Below, one piece after another: positions 20,813 to 23,892 of a stretch of DNA of 23,892 nt; the first letter of the stretch is position 1, and each line of letters opens with the position of its first letter. A model generated the notes under the pieces. The model ran no database searches. It was not told the DNA's origin and saw only the letters and a list, made by a program, of their open reading frames with translations. Origin of the DNA: a virus. A program made the position numbers and the translations under genes. The DNA is taken from the IMG/VR virus record IMGVR_UViG_3300031234_000629, positions 1-23,892 of that record, one strand, 5' to 3'.

Positions 20813-20820
20813 ATTCGAGG

Positions 20821-21021
20821 ATGAAGAAAAAGAATCTGGGCGGTCGGCCGCCGAGGGTCGCCGGCGAACGTCGCCGCATCGTTGGAATCAGCATGAGTCC
20901 TGGCGCGATCGCGGCCCTCCGGGCTCTCGCCGAACTGCGCGGCGAGTCTCAGGGTGACGTGATCGAGACACTCGTCGTGCGTGCGCTGAAGGCCGCCCGA
21001 CGAAAGGCCGGTCAGGCGTGA
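20821..21021 (+). CDS. Ribbon-helix-helix transcriptional regulator
   Basis: This 66-aa protein starts at ATG 20821, eight bases after a TATACT -10 box, so it is probably leaderless. GTG 20803 lies within the operator and promoter and is unlikely. After a basic arm (KKKNLGGRPPRVAGERRR) comes a typical RHH fold: a beta strand (RIVGISM), helix A (SPGAIAALRALAELRG) and helix B (SQGDVIETLVVRALKAARR). RHH dimers use the strand to read inverted or direct repeats. It is the first gene rightward from the 11-bp inverted repeat and probably represses itself and the leftward operon. It is the only candidate master regulator in element 2. Confidence 0.8.
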   Translation: MKKKNLGGRPPRVAGERRRIVGISMSPGAIAALRALAELRGESQGDVIETLVVRALKAARRKAGQA

Positions 21022-21263
21022 GTCGTCGAACGCCGGCGGCCTGGCTGAAGGACGCGCTCGAAGGGCACCGGCTCCGTTTTCCGCCACCGCCGCCGAAATT
21101 TGCGCAGCTGTTCGTCGAGCTGCCGGACGCCATGCTCGAGACCGTCTTCGTGACGCCGTCGCGACGTCATCGGCTGCGATCGCTGTTTCCAGGACTGTCG
21201 GACAGCCAGATTGTCAACGAGATGATCGACGCGCTCTTTGCGCAGGTAGGAGTGCCGGAATGA
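21018..21263 (+). CDS. Small hypothetical protein
   Basis: This 81-aa protein starts at GTG 21018, overlapping the RHH gene by 4 bases (GTGA). The N-terminal third contains a run of five Pro. The rest is helical with a conserved-looking tail (SDSQIVNEMIDALFAQVG) that resembles the second half of an RHH or a dimerisation hairpin. It may be a regulator partner. No family is recognised. Confidence 0.6.
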   Translation: MSRRTPAAWLKDALEGHRLRFPPPPPKFAQLFVELPDAMLETVFVTPSRRHRLRSLFPGLSDSQIVNEMIDALFAQVGVPE

Positions 21264-21466
21264 CTGGCCCGGATCGCGAGACTGATGAGCGACGCCTTCG
21301 CGAGATTCGCGATGAGGGCACCGCCATCATGACGGAACGCGCGGCCGCGTTGCGATTCGAGGATCCGGAAAGAGACTCGGAATTTCGCGAGTTGGACGCC
21401 CGACTCGCCGAATTGAAGGCCGAGGAAGCTCAGATCCGCGAGCGGCTCGATGGCACTGACTCCTGA
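21260..21466 (+). CDS. Small coiled-coil protein
   Basis: This 68-aa protein starts at ATG 21260, overlapping the previous gene by ATGA. It consists almost entirely of charged heptad-like helix (DERRLREIRDEGTAIMTERA; FRELDARLAELKAEEAQIRE), a two-helix coiled coil. Its stop overlaps the start of the next gene by 17 bases. The function is unknown; it may be an oligomerisation or antirepressor-type peptide. Confidence 0.6.
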   Translation: MTGPDRETDERRLREIRDEGTAIMTERAAALRFEDPERDSEFRELDARLAELKAEEAQIRERLDGTDS

Positions 21467-21680
21467 GCAAACGAAAGATGCGTTCCTTGCGGATCACGAA
21501 GTCGTTGTGCACGTCGCGGAGCTCGAGGACGAACTCGAGACGATCAGCCCGCGTCCAACGAAGTTGAAGGCTGCCCTCGGCGCGATCGGCCGAATCGCCG
21601 GACCGGCCGCACTTGAGACGGTGAAAGCCGCCGTCGAAGGCGCCGTCGCTGGCCTAGTCAAGGGAAGCGGCATAATCTGA
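21450..21680 (+). CDS. Small protein with amphipathic/hydrophobic C-terminus, next to the HEPN gene
   Basis: This 76-aa protein starts at ATG 21450 inside the preceding gene. The N-terminal 35 residues are acidic and helical (AELEDELETISPRP). The C-terminal 40 residues are an Ala/Gly/Val-rich helix (LKAALGAIGRIAGPAALETV; VKAAVEGAVAGLVKGSGII) that could insert into or lie on a membrane. Similar tails occur in small proteins beside abortive-infection genes. It ends 40 bases before the HEPN-like gene. A toxin, membrane effector or partner role is possible but speculative. Confidence 0.6.
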   Translation: MALTPEQTKDAFLADHEVVVHVAELEDELETISPRPTKLKAALGAIGRIAGPAALETVKAAVEGAVAGLVKGSGII

Positions 21681-21720
21681 AGAGCAAGGTCACACCGTTC
21701 TTGATGGCGAGCTCCCGAGC

Positions 21721-22458
21721 ATGCAAGTAAACGCGTGGTGTCCGTCGCCGGAGACTTTGCGGACGATGTCACCAGCCGACATTGGCCGCCGCGTACTCCC
21801 GTCGCTTCGGCAGTATCACGAACGCGGTTTTGCGCCGCGCGATTTAGCTCGGGGGTTCGGCGAGCAATATGGGCAGTTTCTTTCCCGCGAGATGATGTCG
21901 CTCTACATGGAGGGCCTTTGGTGGCTGATGCGTCAGGGCCTTCTCGTTGAGGATCCAACGCAGATGGTAGGCGCCACTTGGTATCGGCTGTCGCGCGATG
22001 GCCTGGCGTTTATCGCGACGTCGCGCACTCCGACGTCGATGGCCGTCGATGCCCCGGTCAGAACCTTGTTGCACCCGCGCATTCTCGCTAGTGCGGTTCC
22101 GATCTACGAACGTGACGCCGACTCGCACGTCGAAGCCGTTGCTGTCGCCTTCATCCAGGTCGAGACGATGACGCGCGAGCGAATAAAGGCGGTTCGAGGC
22201 TCGCCCTCGTCAGAGTCGGGAATCAAGCTCTTTTCCGAGGCTTTCAATCCACCGGACGGCGTCTTGCTGCTGCCTGGCATTGATTCTGGGGAGGCGCACG
22301 GGTTGCGCAATCTGTTCGCCGGCGCGTATGGAGCCCTGCGAAACCCGCACGCTCACGGCTTCGTCCGATTCGAAAGTGATGAGGAGGTCTTGAGGCTGCT
22401 CGTGGTAGCGAGCCAGCTTCTTACGATGCTAGAAAGGCTGCCGCGCGCCGTCGCCTGA
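21721..22458 (+). CDS. HEPN-type protein of the Hypoth_Ymh (TIGR02391-like) group
   Basis: This 245-aa protein starts at ATG 21721; no strong ribosome site is seen. Residues 1-105 form a winged-helix-like region (ADIGRRVLPSLRQYHERGFA; LVEDPTQMVGATWYRLSRDG). The C-terminal domain (115-240) has the Ymh layout: a long helix with VEAVAVAFIQVETMTRERI, then GLRNLFAGAYGALRNPHAHG and VVASQLLTMLERL. The segment RNPHAH (R207-H212) fits the HEPN nuclease motif R-x4-6-H with Asn after Arg. HEPN domains are metal-independent RNases common in toxin-antitoxin and abortive-infection systems. Placement beside the integrase as cargo suits a defence role. The family call is strong by pattern; activity is inferred. 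Confidence 0.75.
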   Translation: MQVNAWCPSPETLRTMSPADIGRRVLPSLRQYHERGFAPRDLARGFGEQYGQFLSREMMSLYMEGLWWLMRQGLLVEDPTQMVGATWYRLSRDGLAFIATSRTPTSMAVDAPVRTLLHPRILASAVPIYERDADSHVEAVAVAFIQVETMTRERIKAVRGSPSSESGIKLFSEAFNPPDGVLLLPGIDSGEAHGLRNLFAGAYGALRNPHAHGFVRFESDEEVLRLLVVASQLLTMLERLPRAVA

Positions 22459-22485
22459 CGGTGCGTCTCGAGAGGAAATGACGAT

Positions 22486-23655
22486 TTGAGGGGACACCTT
22501 CGGAGGCGCGATCGGCGCAAGAAAACTGCCGGCAAGAAGGCGCCGTGCACGACCTGGCAGCTCGTCGTCGAAGGCGAGCGCGACGCTGACGGAAAGCGCG
22601 CTCAGCACTATCGCAGCTTTCGCGGGGACAAGTCCGACGCGGAGCAGGCGCTGCGCGATTTCATCAAAGAGATCGAGACGGGCATCGTCGGCGGCGACCA
22701 GCTCACGGTCGCTGAGTTCATTGAGAAGTGGCTGGCGCACCAGGGCGCGCGCACGCGACCGTCGACGACCGCGCGGTACCGGGACCTACTCGAGTTCCTC
22801 GTCATCCCGAAGATCGGATCTCGCAAACTGAGCCAGATTCGCCCGATCCACATTCAACAGGTCTACGACATGGCGTCGAAGACCGGCAACCGCAGAACCG
22901 GCGGCGAGCTCGCGCCGAAGACGATCGGGCAGCTCCACCGCGTCCTATCGGGTGCGCTGAAGCGGGCCTACGCGTGGCAGCTGATCGCAACGAACCCGTG
23001 CGCAGCTGCATCGCCGCCGCGATCGGCACGCCGCGAAATGCGCGCTCTCGATAGAGACGAATCGCTGCGTCTGATCGACGCCGCGTCGGGGACGCGCCTC
23101 TTCGTCCCGATCGTGCTCTCGATCGCGGTCGGATTTCGGCGCGGCGAGCTGCTCGCGCTTACCTGGGCAGACGTCGATTTCGAGCAGGGAACCGTTTCGG
23201 TTTCGCGCACGCTCAATTCGGATCTGTCATTCGGCGAGCCGAAGACCGCGGCCGGCCGGCGGACCGTCGGGATGCCGCCGACGGCCATGGCCGCCCTCAA
23301 GTCGCACCGCGCGAAACAGAACAGCGAACGCCTCAGGGCGGACTACTACGACGACCAGGGTTTGCTCTTCGCAGATCCCTTCGGTGGTCCGTGGAAGCCG
23401 GACTCGATCACGACGCTCTTTCGATCGATCTGTAAGCGTGCCGGTGTCGGCGTCCTTCGGTGGCACGACCTGCGCCACACGGCCGCGTCGTTGATGATCG
23501 CTGCGGGCCTGCCACCGACGACGGTCGCGAGTACCCTCGGGCACGCGAACCCGGGCGTCACCATGTCGATCTACGCGCACATGCTGAAGGGCGCCGAGAA
23601 AGCCGTCGCGACCGCGATGGAGAACGTCTTCCAGGGAATCAAAACGGCGGGTTGA
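22486..23655 (+). CDS. int: Tyrosine-family site-specific integrase (element 2)
   Basis: This 389-aa protein starts at TTG 22486, with AGAGGA about 9 nt upstream. An arm-binding N-terminus (1-65) includes TWQLVVEGERDADGKRAQHY. A SAM-like core-binding domain covers about 72-180 and the catalytic domain 185-370. The catalytic residues are complete: R218 (GFRRGE), K253 (EPKT), H327 and R330 (WHDLRH), H353 (LGHANP) and Y363 (SIYAHM). It is well diverged from the element 1 integrase. It reads towards the 5' end of tRNA-Lys, 94 bases away. Integrases at tRNA genes usually lie on the 3' side, so its actual attachment site is unclear. Confidence 0.96.
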   Translation: MRGHLRRRDRRKKTAGKKAPCTTWQLVVEGERDADGKRAQHYRSFRGDKSDAEQALRDFIKEIETGIVGGDQLTVAEFIEKWLAHQGARTRPSTTARYRDLLEFLVIPKIGSRKLSQIRPIHIQQVYDMASKTGNRRTGGELAPKTIGQLHRVLSGALKRAYAWQLIATNPCAAASPPRSARREMRALDRDESLRLIDAASGTRLFVPIVLSIAVGFRRGELLALTWADVDFEQGTVSVSRTLNSDLSFGEPKTAAGRRTVGMPPTAMAALKSHRAKQNSERLRADYYDDQGLLFADPFGGPWKPDSITTLFRSICKRAGVGVLRWHDLRHTAASLMIAAGLPPTTVASTLGHANPGVTMSIYAHMLKGAEKAVATAMENVFQGIKTAG

Positions 23656-23749
23656 AAGTCGGCGAGCGGCCTCGTCGGTGGGCCAACGGAGGGCCAACCT
23701 TAAGATCGCGGGCGTCGATTCGGCCGCAAACCCTTACAGGATGTAGCGC

Positions 23750-23821
23750 GCGCCTTTAGCTCAATGGTAGAGCATCGGACTTTTAATCCGCTGGTTCCGG
23801 GTTCGAGTCCCGGAGGGCGCA
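23750..23821 (+). tRNA. tRNA-Lys (anticodon TTT)
   Basis: The acceptor stem GCGCCTT (23750-23756) pairs with AGGGCGC (23814-23820), including one G-T pair, and the discriminator is A23821. The D-stem is GCTC/GAGC and the anticodon loop is CTTTTAA with TTT at 23782-23784. The anticodon stem has one T/C mismatch at its outer pair. The T-arm CCGGG-TTCGAGT-CCCGG is canonical. CCA is not encoded. The gene is intact and forms the right host border. Confidence 0.96.
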
Positions 23822-23858
23822 CTTCCCAACTCGTGCCGGGCCTGACGACGGGAGGGCC

Positions 23859-23892
23859 ATGAAACGATTTGTGCGCGCCGCAATTTTCTTGC
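23859..23892 (+). CDS. Start of a host gene, probably exported protein (partial)
   Basis: The ATG at 23859 follows GGGAGG at short spacing and opens the frame MKRFVRAAIFL, cut by the window end. The short basic start leading into hydrophobic residues looks like the beginning of a signal peptide. Only eleven residues are visible, so no function can be given. Confidence 0.4.
   Translation, partial: MKRFVRAAIFL

Larger units (their letters stand above)
15931..23655. mobile_element. Element 2: compact terminase-bearing integrative element (satellite-like), edges uncertain
   Basis: About 7.7 kb hold a terminase pair, a family-A protein, seven leftward small genes, a divergent RHH-controlled operon and a terminal integrase. 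No portal, capsid, tail or lysis gene is recognised. Divergent control by a regulator whose operon ends in int resembles phage-inducible chromosomal islands, but here the terminase genes run towards the leftward operon rather than with it. Direct repeats defining att sites were not found by eye. Alternatives are a heavily deleted prophage or the continuation of element 1. Confidence 0.5.

Noticed and set aside
1-23892. CRISPR array, rRNA gene or insertion sequence
   Set aside because: No regularly spaced repeats, no rRNA-like conserved blocks and no transposase or terminal inverted repeats were seen.

Overview
The window is GC-rich bacterial DNA (low sixties percent GC by eye, with abundant CGATCG words). 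It is a chromosomal locus carrying phage-derived mobile DNA between two host tRNA genes, tRNA-Phe(GAA) at 565-637 and tRNA-Lys(TTT) at 23750-23821. Host flanks are visible only as fragments: an apparently frameshifted 5' end of a secreted hydrolase-like gene (1-332, minus) and the first codons of an exported protein (23859 onward, plus). The host lineage cannot be fixed from sequence. Several genes look leaderless (a -10 box 6-8 nt before ATG), a habit of some deep-branching GC-rich phyla.

Element 1 (about 638-15541). A tyrosine integrase and a co-transcribed 228-aa protein read leftward. A divergent promoter region precedes a rightward early operon: excisionase/HTH protein, possible small membrane peptide, TOPRIM-helicase, TubC-like protein, SWIM zinc finger, and an SSB-like protein ending in an SSB-type acidic tip. 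A rightward late operon follows: zinc protein, 47-aa protein, family-A protein, TerS, TerL, a run of unrecognised genes, a tail assembly chaperone with a textbook -1 frameshift, a gp10/gpG-like tail protein and a 734-aa tape measure. The next tail gene is decayed, and about 390 bases without a gene follow. I recognise no portal, protease, major capsid or tail tube gene.

Element 2 (about 15931-23655). A second, unrelated TerS/TerL pair, a C2H2-like zinc peptide and a second family-A protein read rightward. Seven tightly overlapping small genes read leftward. From a shared regulatory region with an 11-bp perfect inverted repeat, a rightward operon starts with a ribbon-helix-helix regulator, continues through small genes and a HEPN-type (Hypoth_Ymh-like) protein, and ends in a second tyrosine integrase. 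Repressor-proximal divergent promoters, an integrase at the edge and terminase without capsid genes resemble phage satellites more than a complete prophage.

The main points of interest are two unrelated terminases, each beside a member of the same small uncharacterised family; packaging and tail genes without a recognisable head; an SSB-tailed zinc protein; an origin-like structure inside the helicase gene; and a possible HEPN defence cargo.
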